NCBI GenBank assembly: GCA_015056815.1 | Contig: SVFN01000012.1 | Coordinates: forward strand, 1 to 64,000 | Direction: 5' to 3' | DNA length: 64,000 bases | From: Lachnospiraceae bacterium | Lineage (GTDB): Bacteria; Bacillota; Clostridia; Lachnospirales; Lachnospiraceae | Part shown: piece by piece, positions 15,050 through 23,733 of the stretch | Layout of the letters: the number at the start of each line of letters is the position of its first letter | How positions within the stretch are numbered: position 1 is the stretch's first letter | Made by a program: the position numbers and the translations under genes | The notes under the pieces: model-generated | Database searches by the model: none | What the model saw: only the letters and a program-made list of their open reading frames with translations | Told to the model about the DNA's origin: nothing

Positions 15050-16357
15050 ATGAATCGAATTCAATTTTACAATGCCCGTGTGATCACGATGGAAGAACCC
15101 GTCTGTGTGAAGGAAAATATGCAGCTTTGGGTGATCGGTAACAAGATCGCCTATGTGGGGGACGGTAAGAACGGGCTTGAGAGCTTTTACGAAAAATATG
15201 GTAAAGATACCGATCACTGGGATCGCAAGATCGACTGTGCGGGCAATGTCCTGCTTCCGGGGTTTAAGGATGCACATACGCACTCTGCGATGGTACTGTT
15301 CCGCTCCATGGCAGATGATGAGCCGTTACAGAACTGGCTGAATAATCTGATCTTTCCGATTGAAGGAAAGCTGACGAGTGAGGAGGTTTATGAGCTTACA
15401 AAGCTTTCCGTATTAGAATATCTGACTTCCGGTGTGACAGGGGTGTTTGAGATGTATCTGACACCGGAGTCTATTCAGGATGCGTTTACAGAGTGTGGTA
15501 TGCGCAATGTCCAGGTCAGCGGGATCAACAATTTCGGACCGGCTCCGGAGGTGATGGAGGAACGGTTCCTTAAACTGAATGGACGTAATGAACTGTCGAG
15601 TTATCAGCTCGGTTTCCATGCGGAGTATACCTGTACAAGAGAGCTTTTGGAGAATATTGCGAAGATGGCGCAAAAATACAAGGCTCCGGTCTTTGCACAC
15701 AATTCAGAGACTAGGCAGGAGGTGGAGGAATGTATCGGGCGTTATGGCCTGACGCCGACTCAGCTGATGGACGAGCTTGGCATGTTCGAATACGGTGGTG
15801 GCGGATATCACTGTGTACACTTTAGCGATAAGGATATTGAGATCTTTCAGAAGAAAAAATTGTCTGTGGTTACCAATCCGGCTTCCAATCTGAAGCTTGC
15901 CAGTGGTATTGCACCGATCTCGGACTTCTTAAAAGCGGGGATCAATGTTGCGATCGGTACCGACGGAGCAGGCAGTAACAATTGTCTGGATATGTTCCGG
16001 GAAATGTTTTTGGTGACAGGACTTGCAAAGTATCATGATATGGATGCTTCCAGTGTGGACGCAGTGGAAGTACTTAAGATGGCTACAGTCGGAGGGGCAA
16101 GAGCGATGGGGCTTGGCAGCTGTGAGACGCTGACAGAGGGAAGTCTTGCAGATCTGATCCTGTTAGATCTGAAACAACCGAACATGCAGCCGGTTAACAA
16201 TATTGTGAAGAACATCGTTTACAGCGGCAGCAAACAGAATGTCAAAATGACAATGATAAACGGCAGGATCCTTTATGAAGATGGAAGATTTGACATTGGC
16301 TGTGATGTGAATGAGCTTTATGAGAAATGCAACCGCATTGCGGCACAGTTTAAATGA
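15050..16357 (+). CDS. amidohydrolase of the MTA/SAH deaminase (TrzA/AtzB-like) family
   Basis: The protein is 435 residues. It has the metal-dependent hydrolase pattern: N-terminal beta-sandwich, LPGFKDAHTHSAM (the two metal-binding His), LGFHAEYTC, VFAHNSETR, the third His in YHCVHFSDKD, the catalytic GTDGAGSNNCLDM, and the C-terminal TEGSLADLILLDL. Relatives hydrolyse amino groups from 5'-methylthioadenosine, S-adenosylhomocysteine or adenosine; the exact substrate cannot be read here. Pairing with the phosphorylase gene upstream supports a purine nucleoside role. Ribosome site AGGAGA is properly spaced. A strong 13-bp hairpin follows the stop. Confidence 0.9.
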   Translation: MNRIQFYNARVITMEEPVCVKENMQLWVIGNKIAYVGDGKNGLESFYEKYGKDTDHWDRKIDCAGNVLLPGFKDAHTHSAMVLFRSMADDEPLQNWLNNLIFPIEGKLTSEEVYELTKLSVLEYLTSGVTGVFEMYLTPESIQDAFTECGMRNVQVSGINNFGPAPEVMEERFLKLNGRNELSSYQLGFHAEYTCTRELLENIAKMAQKYKAPVFAHNSETRQEVEECIGRYGLTPTQLMDELGMFEYGGGGYHCVHFSDKDIEIFQKKKLSVVTNPASNLKLASGIAPISDFLKAGINVAIGTDGAGSNNCLDMFREMFLVTGLAKYHDMDASSVDAVEVLKMATVGGARAMGLGSCETLTEGSLADLILLDLKQPNMQPVNNIVKNIVYSGSKQNVKMTMINGRILYEDGRFDIGCDVNELYEKCNRIAAQFK

Positions 16358-16368
16358 TCGGACATGGC

Positions 16369-16397
16369 TTCCGGATGGGAATATTTCCCATCCGGAA
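16369..16397 (+). terminator. hairpin after the amidohydrolase gene
   Basis: TTCCGGATGGGAA pairs perfectly with TTCCCATCCGGAA. The T tract is poor (ATTCTT), so termination may be partial. Confidence 0.55.
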
Positions 16398-16463
16398 ATT
16401 CTTGCGCAGCCTTTTGAGGGCTTTGTGTTGCAATGGATCAGTTGATAGGGATGGTAAAAGGCA

Positions 16464-18161
16464 GTGGAATATTATTTATTATTTGGGCTCATGGGAGCAG
16501 GTCTGATCTTCTGGTTTTTAAACGGGATGCGATTAGAGAGGATCAGCAGGCAGAAATTTGAAAAGAAGCTTCGCGAGCTGCCGGGGAAAGCACCGGACAA
16601 ATCCTATGATGAGGAACATTTCCTGTTTCAGAGAACAAAAGAGCATGACCGGTCCGACGAGTTTGGACTCGACCGGATCACATGGAACGATCTGTCCATG
16701 GATGAGATTTTCAAAAGACTGGATTATTCCTACAGTGCAGCGGGGGAAGAGATGCTTTACCGGATCCTTCACAAGCCGTCTTTTGACCGGGAAGAATTAA
16801 AGCATCGTAATGAGATCGTCCGGTACTTTGAGGAGCATGATGAGGAACGGGTGAAGCTTCAGCTTTACTATGCAAGGATCGGCAGAACCGGGAAATATTC
16901 TATTTATGAATATCTGGATTATCTGCAGAACCTGGAAGTGAAGGGCAATGCAAAAGATCTGGCGGTGCTGTTTCTGATGATCGTGTCAGTGGGTGTTATG
17001 TTTGTGAAGCCGGGTTATGGTATCTTTATGCTGGGAGCTCTTGTTATTTATAATTTTTTGTCTTATTTTAAAGCGAAGGGTGAGATCCAGCCGTATATCA
17101 CTACCTTCCGCTACATTTTGAGAATGCTGCAGCAGACGGAGGAACTGGTAAAGCAGAAGGTTCCCGCAGTTTCAAGGGAATGGGAAAGGCTTGAGAAGCT
17201 TTGTACGGAGTTTTCGTCATTCAGGCGGGGAGCTGACATTGCTGTCGGAAATAGCATAACAAGTGGTGATCCGATGGAACTGGTGCGGGATTATATGCGG
17301 ATGATGTTTCATTTTGATCTGATGAAATTCCGATCCATGCATAAAACGGTGTCTGAGCATTGCACGGAATTAAAAGAGATGTTTGATACGGTGGGGTATG
17401 TGGAGGCAATGATCTGTGTGGCGCTGTTTCGCAGAAGTGTAGGATACTATTGCGAACCGGTGTTTCTGGAGAAGAGCGAAGCCGGCAGTGTATTAAACGT
17501 ACAGAAAGTGTATCACCCGCTCTTAAAGGATCCGGTGCCCAATTCGATCTGTTGTGAGAGAGGTGTGCTACTTACGGGATCTAATGCTTCCGGCAAATCG
17601 ACTTTTTTAAAGACCATAGCGGTCAATGCGATTCTGGCACAGACTGTCTGCACATGTCTGGCTGAATCTTACCGGGCAGATTTTTTTCGGGTATACTCTT
17701 CTATGAGTCTGCGGGATGATATCATGGGTGGAGACAGTTATTTTATTGTCGAGATCAAAGCGGTCAAGAGAATCCTGGACGCCTGCGAAATAAGTGAAAA
17801 GGCTCCTGTACTGGCGTTTGTCGATGAAGTCCTGCGTGGTACCAATACGGTGGAGAGGATCGCAGCTTCCACAGAAATCCTAAATGCCATTGAGAGCAAA
17901 AATGCGCTCTGTTTTGCTGCCACACATGATCTGGAGCTTACGACGCTTTTGGAGGACACTTTTGATAATTATCATTTTGAAGAGAAGCTTCAGGGAGATG
18001 ATGTGGTATTTGCCTACAAACTTCTTGACGGAAGGGCGGTTACCCGCAATGCGGTAGAACTTTTAAGGGTACTTGGTTTTCCGGATGAGATCGTGCAAAA
18101 AGCCGGTGAAAATGCAGAGAAGTATCTGAAGCGAGAGAATACTTGGGCCGGGATCTTGTGA
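16464..18161 (+). CDS. membrane-anchored MutS-like ATPase
   Basis: The protein is 565 residues. The C-terminal 200 residues are a MutS-family ABC ATPase: Walker [17 protein letters not shown] (about 370), [15 protein letters not shown] (signature region), Walker [18 protein letters not shown] and ATHDLELT. The N-terminus lacks the MutS mismatch-recognition domain. It has one membrane segment at residues about 3-20 and a hydrophobic hairpin at about 163-203. The central helical part resembles the MutS lever/clamp. Known relatives are annotated only as MutS-domain proteins, without demonstrated mismatch repair. The start is the GTG at 16464; the site in front (AAAGG) is close, and an ATG at 16491 in the first membrane helix is the alternative. 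It is followed by repeat copy C. Confidence 0.85.
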   Translation: MEYYLLFGLMGAGLIFWFLNGMRLERISRQKFEKKLRELPGKAPDKSYDEEHFLFQRTKEHDRSDEFGLDRITWNDLSMDEIFKRLDYSYSAAGEEMLYRILHKPSFDREELKHRNEIVRYFEEHDEERVKLQLYYARIGRTGKYSIYEYLDYLQNLEVKGNAKDLAVLFLMIVSVGVMFVKPGYGIFMLGALVIYNFLSYFKAKGEIQPYITTFRYILRMLQQTEELVKQKVPAVSREWERLEKLCTEFSSFRRGADIAVGNSITSGDPMELVRDYMRMMFHFDLMKFRSMHKTVSEHCTELKEMFDTVGYVEAMICVALFRRSVGYYCEPVFLEKSEAGSVLNVQKVYHPLLKDPVPNSICCERGVLLTGSNASGKSTFLKTIAVNAILAQTVCTCLAESYRADFFRVYSSMSLRDDIMGGDSYFIVEIKAVKRILDACEISEKAPVLAFVDEVLRGTNTVERIAASTEILNAIESKNALCFAATHDLELTTLLEDTFDNYHFEEKLQGDDVVFAYKLLDGRAVTRNAVELLRVLGFPDEIVQKAGENAEKYLKRENTWAGIL

Positions 18162-18171
18162 GGCAAGTGGC

Positions 18172-18271
18172 ATAATCAGAATCGCTTTACGATGGACAAA
18201 ATCCAATAGCAGCCATAGTTTATCAAGCAGTAGATACGCAGTAAATGCACATTTCGGCTGTGAATGGCAAC
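18172..18271 (-). repeat. MITE-like repeat, copy C (3'-truncated, diverged)
   Basis: In the minus orientation it reproduces copy A from the terminal GTT..CATTCACAGCCG, through AAATG.GCATTTACTGCG, GATAAACTAT, ATTGGATTTTG.CCATCG, to AAGCGATT. The distal half with the second inverted repeat is missing. It fills most of the gap between the MutS-like gene and rnhA. Confidence 0.7.
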
Positions 18272-18303
18272 CGGAAACAGACAAATATAAACAGGAGTAT
18301 TAC

Positions 18304-18786
18304 ATGAAAGTGACGATATTTACAGACGGCGCAGCCAGAGGAAATCCGGAAGGACCGGGGGGATATGGATGTGTGCTGCAATACATTGATACAAAGGGAA
18401 CGCTTCATGAGCGGGAATACAGCGCCGGATACAAAAAGACGACCAATAACCGAATGGAGCTGATGGCGGCGATCGTGGGACTGGAAGCCCTGACAAGACC
18501 CTGTGAGGTGAAGCTGATCTCGGATTCCAAGTATGTGACGGATGCCTTCAATCAGAACTGGATCGAGGGCTGGCTTAAGAACAACTGGAAGACGAGTACC
18601 AAAAAGCCGGTTAAGAACATTGATCTGTGGAAGCGGCTTTTAAAAGCGAAGGAGCAGCACCGGGTAGAATTTGTCTGGGTGAAGGGGCATGCCGGACATC
18701 CGGAGAATGAGCGCTGTGATAAGTTGGCGACTTCGGCGGCAGATGGTACAAACTTACTTGACGATGTAGTGGGAGAAATGGTATGA
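18304..18786 (+). CDS. rnhA: ribonuclease HI
   Basis: The protein is 160 residues, standard length. The catalytic acids are all in place: Asp8 in [15 protein letters not shown], Glu in [10 protein letters not shown], Asp in [12 protein letters not shown] and Asp in NERCDKLA, with the catalytic His loop in [11 protein letters not shown]. The basic protrusion is present ([20 protein letters not shown]). It removes RNA from RNA-DNA hybrids. The ribosome site is AGGAG nine bases from the ATG. A 59-residue membrane protein gene follows 70 bp later. Confidence 0.96.
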   Translation: MKVTIFTDGAARGNPEGPGGYGCVLQYIDTKGTLHEREYSAGYKKTTNNRMELMAAIVGLEALTRPCEVKLISDSKYVTDAFNQNWIEGWLKNNWKTSTKKPVKNIDLWKRLLKAKEQHRVEFVWVKGHAGHPENERCDKLATSAADGTNLLDDVVGEMV

Positions 18787-18856
18787 TAAAGTAGTTGTCC
18801 GGTATGGACAGGTACGGACGATGACGCAATAGGAACAGTGTCTAAGGAGGAAACTG

Positions 18857-19036
18857 ATGAATAATCTGATTTTGTTTGTAAATGCGTTTGCATCTTACTT
18901 GTTATTATTTTTACTGATCGTTGTTCTGGTGATCATGGCATTTATCTGCGGCGTGAAGTTGCGCAGGTCGAAAGACGCCAAAGCGGGAAACACGGAGGAA
19001 GCGGTGACGGAAAACGTTAAGAAATCAGAAGTTTAA
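18857..19036 (+). CDS. small single-pass membrane protein, unknown
   Basis: An intact 59-codon frame with an excellent ribosome site (TAAGGAGG, six bases before the ATG). Residues about 4-32 form one long hydrophobic helix (FVNAFASYLLLFLLIVVLVI then MAFICG). A basic stretch KLRRSKDAK and an acidic/polar tail (GNTEEAVTENVKKSEV) follow, which suggests a cytoplasmic C-terminus by the positive-inside rule. A terminator immediately follows. I do not recognise a family. Clostridia have many such short membrane peptides; it may associate with a larger membrane complex. Confidence 0.7.
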   Translation: MNNLILFVNAFASYLLLFLLIVVLVIMAFICGVKLRRSKDAKAGNTEEAVTENVKKSEV

Positions 19037-19042
19037 TAAAAG

Positions 19043-19076
19043 CAGGTGTTCTTTTCGGACACCTGTTTGTTTCTTT
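19043..19076 (+). terminator. intrinsic terminator after the small membrane protein gene
   Basis: CAGGTGT pairs with ACACCTG and is followed by TTTGTTTCTTT. Confidence 0.85.
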
Positions 19077-19101
19077 ATGCGCAGGAAAAGAGGAAAATGT
19101 G

Positions 19102-20088
19102 ATGTCAAAGTCAGTCAATCAGAAGCTGAAACTACTATATATATTGAAGATCCTGTCCGAACAGACAGATGATAAGCATGCGATCTGCGTGAAGGATCTG
19201 ATCGATAAGCTGGGCGAATATGATATACAGGCGGAACGTAAGAGCATTTATGATGATGTGGCAAAGCTGAACGATTTCGGATTTGATATTCTGAACAATA
19301 AGACCCGGGAAAATAATGGATATTATCTGGCCAGTCGTGAGTTCGAGCTGCCGGAATTAAAACTGCTGGTGGATGCGGTGCAGTCTTCGAAATTTATCAC
19401 CAGACGCAGATCGAGAGAGCTGATCGCGAAGCTTGAGAAGCTGGCGAGCGTTCATGAGGCCAAGCAGTTACAGCGAAGCGTCTATGTGGCGGACAGGGCT
19501 AAGACCATGAATGAATCCGTTTATTATTCCATTGATGCTATTCACCGAGCCATGAACATGAACTGCCAGATTTCCTTTCAGTATATGGAATGGGGGCTGG
19601 ATAAAAAGCTGCATCCCAGAAAGGGAGGCGTGCGTTACCGGGTAAGTCCTTATCAGCTCATCTGGGAGGATTCCAATTATTATCTGGTTGCCTATGAGGA
19701 ACAGAGCGATATCCTGAAGCACTACCGCGTGGATAAAATGAGCGATGTATGGAAAGAAGAAGAGCAGCGAAAGGGCGGTGAACGTTTCCGTGACTTTAAT
19801 CCGGCAATCTATTCCAATAAGATCTTCGGAATGTTCGGAGGCGAGGAGGAGCTGGTCCGGATCCGTTGTCGGAATGATCTGATCGGAGTGATCATGGACC
19901 GGTTTGGTACGGATATAGACATCCGGAGCATGGATACAGACAGTTTTGTGGTTCGGATCCGTGTGATGGTGAGTCCGCAGTTTTTTGCATGGTTGACCGG
20001 ACTGGGAAGCAATGCAAAGATCGAGGGACCGGAAAGGATTGTAGATCAGTACGGAGCTTATTTACAGGAGATTTTGAATGCGTATTGA
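19102..20088 (+). CDS. WYL-domain transcriptional regulator
   Basis: The protein is 328 residues. The N-terminus is a winged helix (KLKLLYILKILSEQTDDKH; ERKSIYDDVAKLNDFGFDI). The middle carries the WYL domain (about 150-240: ISFQYMEWGL, RYRVSPYQLIWEDSNYYLVA and the HYRVDKM strand). A WCX-like C-terminal region ends the protein (VVRIRVMVSPQFFAWLTGLG). WYL proteins bind nucleic acid or nucleotide ligands and control DNA-damage, defence or metabolic genes. GTG at 19099 directly precedes the ATG at 19102; the AGAGGA site favours the ATG. The gene lies between rnhA and nrdD, so a nucleotide-linked signal is conceivable but unproven. Confidence 0.88.
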   Translation: MSKSVNQKLKLLYILKILSEQTDDKHAICVKDLIDKLGEYDIQAERKSIYDDVAKLNDFGFDILNNKTRENNGYYLASREFELPELKLLVDAVQSSKFITRRRSRELIAKLEKLASVHEAKQLQRSVYVADRAKTMNESVYYSIDAIHRAMNMNCQISFQYMEWGLDKKLHPRKGGVRYRVSPYQLIWEDSNYYLVAYEEQSDILKHYRVDKMSDVWKEEEQRKGGERFRDFNPAIYSNKIFGMFGGEEELVRIRCRNDLIGVIMDRFGTDIDIRSMDTDSFVVRIRVMVSPQFFAWLTGLGSNAKIEGPERIVDQYGAYLQEILNAY

Positions 20089-20163
20089 TTGACTGACAGA
20101 GTCATTTGCAAAAACTGACAAAATTTATAACGTTTTTTGGTACATTTTATTTTGAGACAATGG

Positions 20164-20192
20164 TTGACAGTCAAAGAATCAAGTGTTACCCT
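20164..20192 (+). promoter_or_regulatory. promoter of the nrdD-nrdG operon
   Basis: Perfect TTGACA (20164-20169), 17-bp spacer, TACCCT (20187-20192) with an extended TG. The weak -10 fits a regulated promoter. Confidence 0.5.
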
Positions 20193-20200
20193 TGTTATGA

Positions 20201-20249
20201 CCACAAGATATGGTGGCAAAAGAACTGTACGGAACACGATATTGATATG
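20201..20249 (+). promoter_or_regulatory. possible pair of NrdR boxes
   Basis: CCACAAGATATGGTGG (20201-20216) matches 12 of 16 positions of the known NrdR box ACACWATATATWGTGT. A weaker half-match begins at ACACGATAT (20234), about three helical turns on. Tandem boxes at this spacing are the known arrangement for the repressor NrdR. Confidence 0.4.
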
Positions 20250-20346
20250 GCGCAAAATCTATTGTTTGCGCTGTTTTTATGGCACGAAGTGCAAACCGGG
20301 CAGCCGGCCCGAATGGAATAAGACCGGCAGAGCAGGAGGAAACAGC

Positions 20347-22536
20347 ATGGCAGGGACAAAGAAACCGCAGGCGCAGGATGCGGTCAATTATGGAGAAAAA
20401 TATAAGACAAGCCGTCAGGTGAAGGTCATCAAAAAAGATGGCAGCCGCGAAAACTTTAATGTACAGAAAGTCATCGATGCAGTGGGGAAGTCGGCTTACC
20501 GCGCGCTTACGAAGTTTACGGAGGAAGAAAAAGCACATATCTGCCAGTATGTGGTGGATAAGGTAAATGAACTGGAAGAGTCCGAGATTCCGATTCCGAT
20601 CATGCATAACATCGTGGAGAGCGCATTGGAGGAAGTGAAGCCCATTGTGGCAAAAAGTTACCGCGATTACCGCAACTATAAGCAGGATTTTGTCCGGATG
20701 ATGGATGATGTCTACAAGAAGAGCCAGTCCATAATGTATGTGGGTGACAAGGAAAATGCCAATACGGACAGTGCACTGGTGTCCACAAAGCGCAGTCTGA
20801 TCTTCAACCAGTTTAATAAAGAGTTATATCAGAAATTTTTCATGACGACGGAGGAGATTCAGGCGTGCAGGGATGGTTATATTTATGTGCATGATATGTC
20901 GGCCAGACGCGATACCATGAACTGCTGTCTGTTTGATGTGGCGCATGTTCTGGCAGGCGGGTTTGAGATGGGCAATATCTGGTACAATGAGCCGAAGACG
21001 CTGGATGTGGCATTTGACGTGATCGGCGATATCGTCTTGAGCGCTGCGAGCCAACAGTATGGCGGTTTCACAGTGCCGGAGGTTGATAAGATCCTGGAGC
21101 CTTATGCTGAGAAATCCTACAAAAAAAGTTTGGAAAAATACAAACGTCTTGGCATATCCGATGAGACTGCCGAAAAGGAAGCGTATCAGGATGTAGTTAA
21201 AGAATTTGAGCAGGGATTTCAGGGCTGGGAGTATAAATTCAATACGGTAGCATCCAGCCGCGGAGATTATCCGTTCATTACAGTGACAGCAGGGATAGGA
21301 ACCGGTAAGTTTGCGAAACTTGCCACCATCTCCATGTTGAAGGTCAGAAAGGGCGGACAGGGGAAAGCGGAGTGCAAGAAACCGGTATTGTTTCCGAAGA
21401 TTGTCTTTTTGTATGATGAAAACCTCCATGGACCGGGTGGTGAGCTGGAAGATGTGTTTGAGGCCGGTGTGGAATGCTCTGCCAAGACCATGTATCCGGA
21501 CTGGCTGAGCCTGACCGGAAAGGGGTACATTGCCAGCATGTATAAGCGCTACGGGAAAGTGATCTCCCCGATGGGATGCCGGGCATTTCTTTCGCCCTGG
21601 TATGAGAGAGGCGGCATGCACCCGGCGGATGATGAAGATTCCCCGATCTTCGTGGGAAGATTCAATATCGGGGCAGTCAGTCTTCATCTTCCCATGATCT
21701 TGGCCAAGTCCAGACAGGAGAATAAGGACTTTTATGAAGTGCTGGATTATTACCTGAATCTGATCCGCCAGCTTCATATCCGAACTTATGCCTATCTGGG
21801 GGAGATGCGTGCTTCCACGAATCCTCTGGCCTATTGCGAAGGCGGCTTCCTTGGCGGACATTTACAGCTTCATGATAAGATCAAACCGATCCTGAAATCG
21901 GCAACGGCTTCCTTTGGGATTACGGCGTTTAATGAGCTGCAGGAATTATACAATGGCAAATCCCTGGCAGAAGATGGCCAGTTTGCGTTGGATGTACTGG
22001 AGCATATCAATAAAAAAGTGGCGGAGTTTAAAGAAGAGGACGGCAATCTCTATGCGATCTACGGGACGCCTGCTGAGAATCTGTGCGGTCTTCAGGTAAA
22101 ACAGTTTCGGGCAAAATACGGGATCGTGGAAGGCGTTTCCGATAGGGATTATGTTTCCAACAGTTTCCACTGTCATGTGACGGAGGATATTACCCCGATC
22201 CAGAAGCAGAATCTGGAGTATCGTTTCTGGGAGCTTTCCAACGGTGGCAAGATCCAGTATGTAAAGTATCCCATTGATTACAACCTTGAGGCGATCAAGA
22301 CCCTGATCCGCAGGGCGATGGAAATGGGATTTTATGAGGGGGTGAACCTGTCACTGGCATATTGCGACAACTGTGGACATCAGGAACTGGAAATGGATGT
22401 ATGTCCGAAGTGTGGAAGCAGGAATCTGACGAAGATCGACCGTATGAACGGTTATCTGGCATATTCCAGGGTACATGGGGACACTCGTCTCAGTGATGCC
22501 AAGATGGCAGAGATCGCGGAAAGAAAAAGTATGTAG
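20347..22536 (+). CDS. nrdD: anaerobic (class III) ribonucleoside-triphosphate reductase
   Basis: The protein is 729 residues. An ATP-cone regulatory domain (about 18-110; VIKKDGSRENFNVQKVIDAV) is followed by the glycyl-radical barrel (YIYVHDMSARRDTMNCCLFD, ASQQYGGFTVPEVDKI, GAVSLHLPMI, YAYLGEMRASTNPLAYCEGG). The C-terminal zinc site has two CxxC pairs (YCDNCG and VCPKCG) just before the radical loop RMNGYLAY, whose Gly carries the radical. It makes dNTPs without oxygen. The frame is open back to 20137, but the ATG at 20347 has AGGAGG in front and the upstream part overlaps the promoter and putative NrdR sites. nrdG follows 14 bp later. Confidence 0.96.
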   Translation: MAGTKKPQAQDAVNYGEKYKTSRQVKVIKKDGSRENFNVQKVIDAVGKSAYRALTKFTEEEKAHICQYVVDKVNELEESEIPIPIMHNIVESALEEVKPIVAKSYRDYRNYKQDFVRMMDDVYKKSQSIMYVGDKENANTDSALVSTKRSLIFNQFNKELYQKFFMTTEEIQACRDGYIYVHDMSARRDTMNCCLFDVAHVLAGGFEMGNIWYNEPKTLDVAFDVIGDIVLSAASQQYGGFTVPEVDKILEPYAEKSYKKSLEKYKRLGISDETAEKEAYQDVVKEFEQGFQGWEYKFNTVASSRGDYPFITVTAGIGTGKFAKLATISMLKVRKGGQGKAECKKPVLFPKIVFLYDENLHGPGGELEDVFEAGVECSAKTMYPDWLSLTGKGYIASMYKRYGKVISPMGCRAFLSPWYERGGMHPADDEDSPIFVGRFNIGAVSLHLPMILAKSRQENKDFYEVLDYYLNLIRQLHIRTYAYLGEMRASTNPLAYCEGGFLGGHLQLHDKIKPILKSATASFGITAFNELQELYNGKSLAEDGQFALDVLEHINKKVAEFKEEDGNLYAIYGTPAENLCGLQVKQFRAKYGIVEGVSDRDYVSNSFHCHVTEDITPIQKQNLEYRFWELSNGGKIQYVKYPIDYNLEAIKTLIRRAMEMGFYEGVNLSLAYCDNCGHQELEMDVCPKCGSRNLTKIDRMNGYLAYSRVHGDTRLSDAKMAEIAERKSM

Positions 22537-22550
22537 GCAGGGAAGAGGCT

Positions 22551-23114
22551 ATGAGATATCACAATATTACAAAGGATGACATGCTTAACGGTGACGGACT
22601 GCGGGTCGTATTGTGGGTAGCAGGCTGCGATCATTGCTGCAAGGGATGTCAGAATCCGCTTACATGGGACTGTGACGGAGGGCTGTTATTTGATGAGGCT
22701 GCCAGACAGGAGATCTTTGAGCAGTTAGATCAAAGTTATATATCAGGGATCACATTTTCCGGAGGAGATCCGCTTCATGATGCCAACAGGCTGGACGTCA
22801 AGAATCTGATGATCGAGATCCGGGAGAAATATCCGGACAAGACGATCTGGCTGTATACGGGAGACTCATGGGAAGAGATTTATCAGCTTCAGATGATGCA
22901 GTATGTGGATGTCTTGGTGGATGGTGAGTTTGTCCTGGATGAAAGGGATGTGAAGCTGATGTGGAAGGGCAGTAAGAACCAGAGAGTGATCGATGTGAAG
23001 AAGACACTTGCTTCAGAAACTCCGCAGATTCCGGTTCTGCATTGCGCAGATTATGCAGATGAGCCATTTGTGCAGACGGCAGAACAGAGCGGTATATCCT
23101 GCGGGTGTGAATAA
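22551..23114 (+). CDS. nrdG: anaerobic ribonucleotide reductase activating enzyme (radical SAM)
   Basis: The protein is 187 residues. The radical-SAM cluster motif CxxxCxxC is in AGCDHCCKGCQNP, and the SAM-binding GITFSGGDPLHDAN follows. The early NGDGLRVVLWVAGC is typical for NrdG. It reduces SAM to create the glycyl radical on NrdD. It is co-transcribed with nrdD (14-bp gap). The C-terminus (about 155-187) ends in a short Cys-containing tail (SGISCGCE). Confidence 0.95.
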   Translation: MRYHNITKDDMLNGDGLRVVLWVAGCDHCCKGCQNPLTWDCDGGLLFDEAARQEIFEQLDQSYISGITFSGGDPLHDANRLDVKNLMIEIREKYPDKTIWLYTGDSWEEIYQLQMMQYVDVLVDGEFVLDERDVKLMWKGSKNQRVIDVKKTLASETPQIPVLHCADYADEPFVQTAEQSGISCGCE

Positions 23115-23153
23115 GAGACAAAGAACAGCAGATAAATGGATAAAGAGGGAACT

Positions 23154-23666
23154 ATGCGCAGAGTAGCACAATTTTTTAGAGTAAGTCTGGAACAGTTTAA
23201 GGAAGGAATGCAGGATTGTTTTCCACAGTACAATGATAAGGAGATCGACAAGATCTATGAGGAATTAATACTGCCGCGGCGTGCCACTGCAAAGAGTGCG
23301 GGATATGATTTTTTTACACCGGTGGAAGTGACTTTGCAGCCTGGTGAGACGGCTAAGATCCCGACAGGGATCCGCGTGAAGATGGAAGAGGATTTTGTAC
23401 TGAAACTATATCCCAGAAGCGGGCTTGGTTTCAAATACAGGCTCCAGCTGAACAACACTGTCGGAATCATTGATGCGGATTATTACGATTCCGATAATGA
23501 AGGTCACATTTTTGCCAAGATTACCAATGATTCCAATGAGGGAAAGGTATTGGTCATTCCGAAAGGAAAGGGATTTATGCAGGGGATCTTCATCGAATAC
23601 GGGATCACGGTGGATGATGATGTGACAGACATCAGAAACGGTGGTTTCGGAAGTACAACAAAATAA
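23154..23666 (+). CDS. dut: dUTPase-family nucleotidohydrolase
   Basis: The protein is 170 residues. The dUTPase motifs are present in order: AGYDFFTPVEVTL, PRSGLGFKYRLQLNN, VGIIDADYYDSDNEG, and the C-terminal Gly-rich lid NGGFGSTTK. The trimeric family hydrolyses dUTP to dUMP, keeping uracil out of DNA and feeding thymidylate synthesis. An N-terminal helical extension of about 40 residues (VSLEQFKEGMQDCFPQYNDK) precedes the core. The start at 23154 has AGAGGGA five bases before it; an ATG at 23136 lacks a site. It follows nrdG by 39 bp, giving a dNTP-supply operon nrdD-nrdG-dut. Confidence 0.92.
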   Translation: MRRVAQFFRVSLEQFKEGMQDCFPQYNDKEIDKIYEELILPRRATAKSAGYDFFTPVEVTLQPGETAKIPTGIRVKMEEDFVLKLYPRSGLGFKYRLQLNNTVGIIDADYYDSDNEGHIFAKITNDSNEGKVLVIPKGKGFMQGIFIEYGITVDDDVTDIRNGGFGSTTK

Positions 23667-23697
23667 TGAATAAAAGCTCCTTCAGACGGGAATGCTA
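23667..23697 (+). promoter_or_regulatory. candidate forespore (sigma-F/sigma-G type) promoter of spoVAF
   Basis: TGAATA (23667-23672), 15-bp spacer, GGGAATGCTA (23688-23697), which fits the sigma-F style GGnnAnAnTW better than sigma-A. Transcription would start near 23703, after the hairpin's 5' arm. Confidence 0.45.
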
Positions 23698-23733
23698 TGA
23701 TTGGAAAAAGCATGTTCTGAGAGGAGTTTTTTT
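23673..23733 (+). terminator. dut terminator whose 3' arm contains the spoVAF ribosome site
   Basis: CTCCTTCAGA pairs with TCTGAGAGGAG (one bulge). An inner ATGCT/AGCAT stem is possible and seven T follow. The ATG of the next gene begins at 23734, directly after the T run, and GAGAGGAG in the 3' arm is its ribosome site. Confidence 0.7.

Noticed and set aside
20137..20346. 70-codon N-terminal extension of nrdD
   Set aside because: It overlaps the promoter and putative NrdR sites; the ATG at 20347 with AGGAGG gives the normal NrdD N-terminus.
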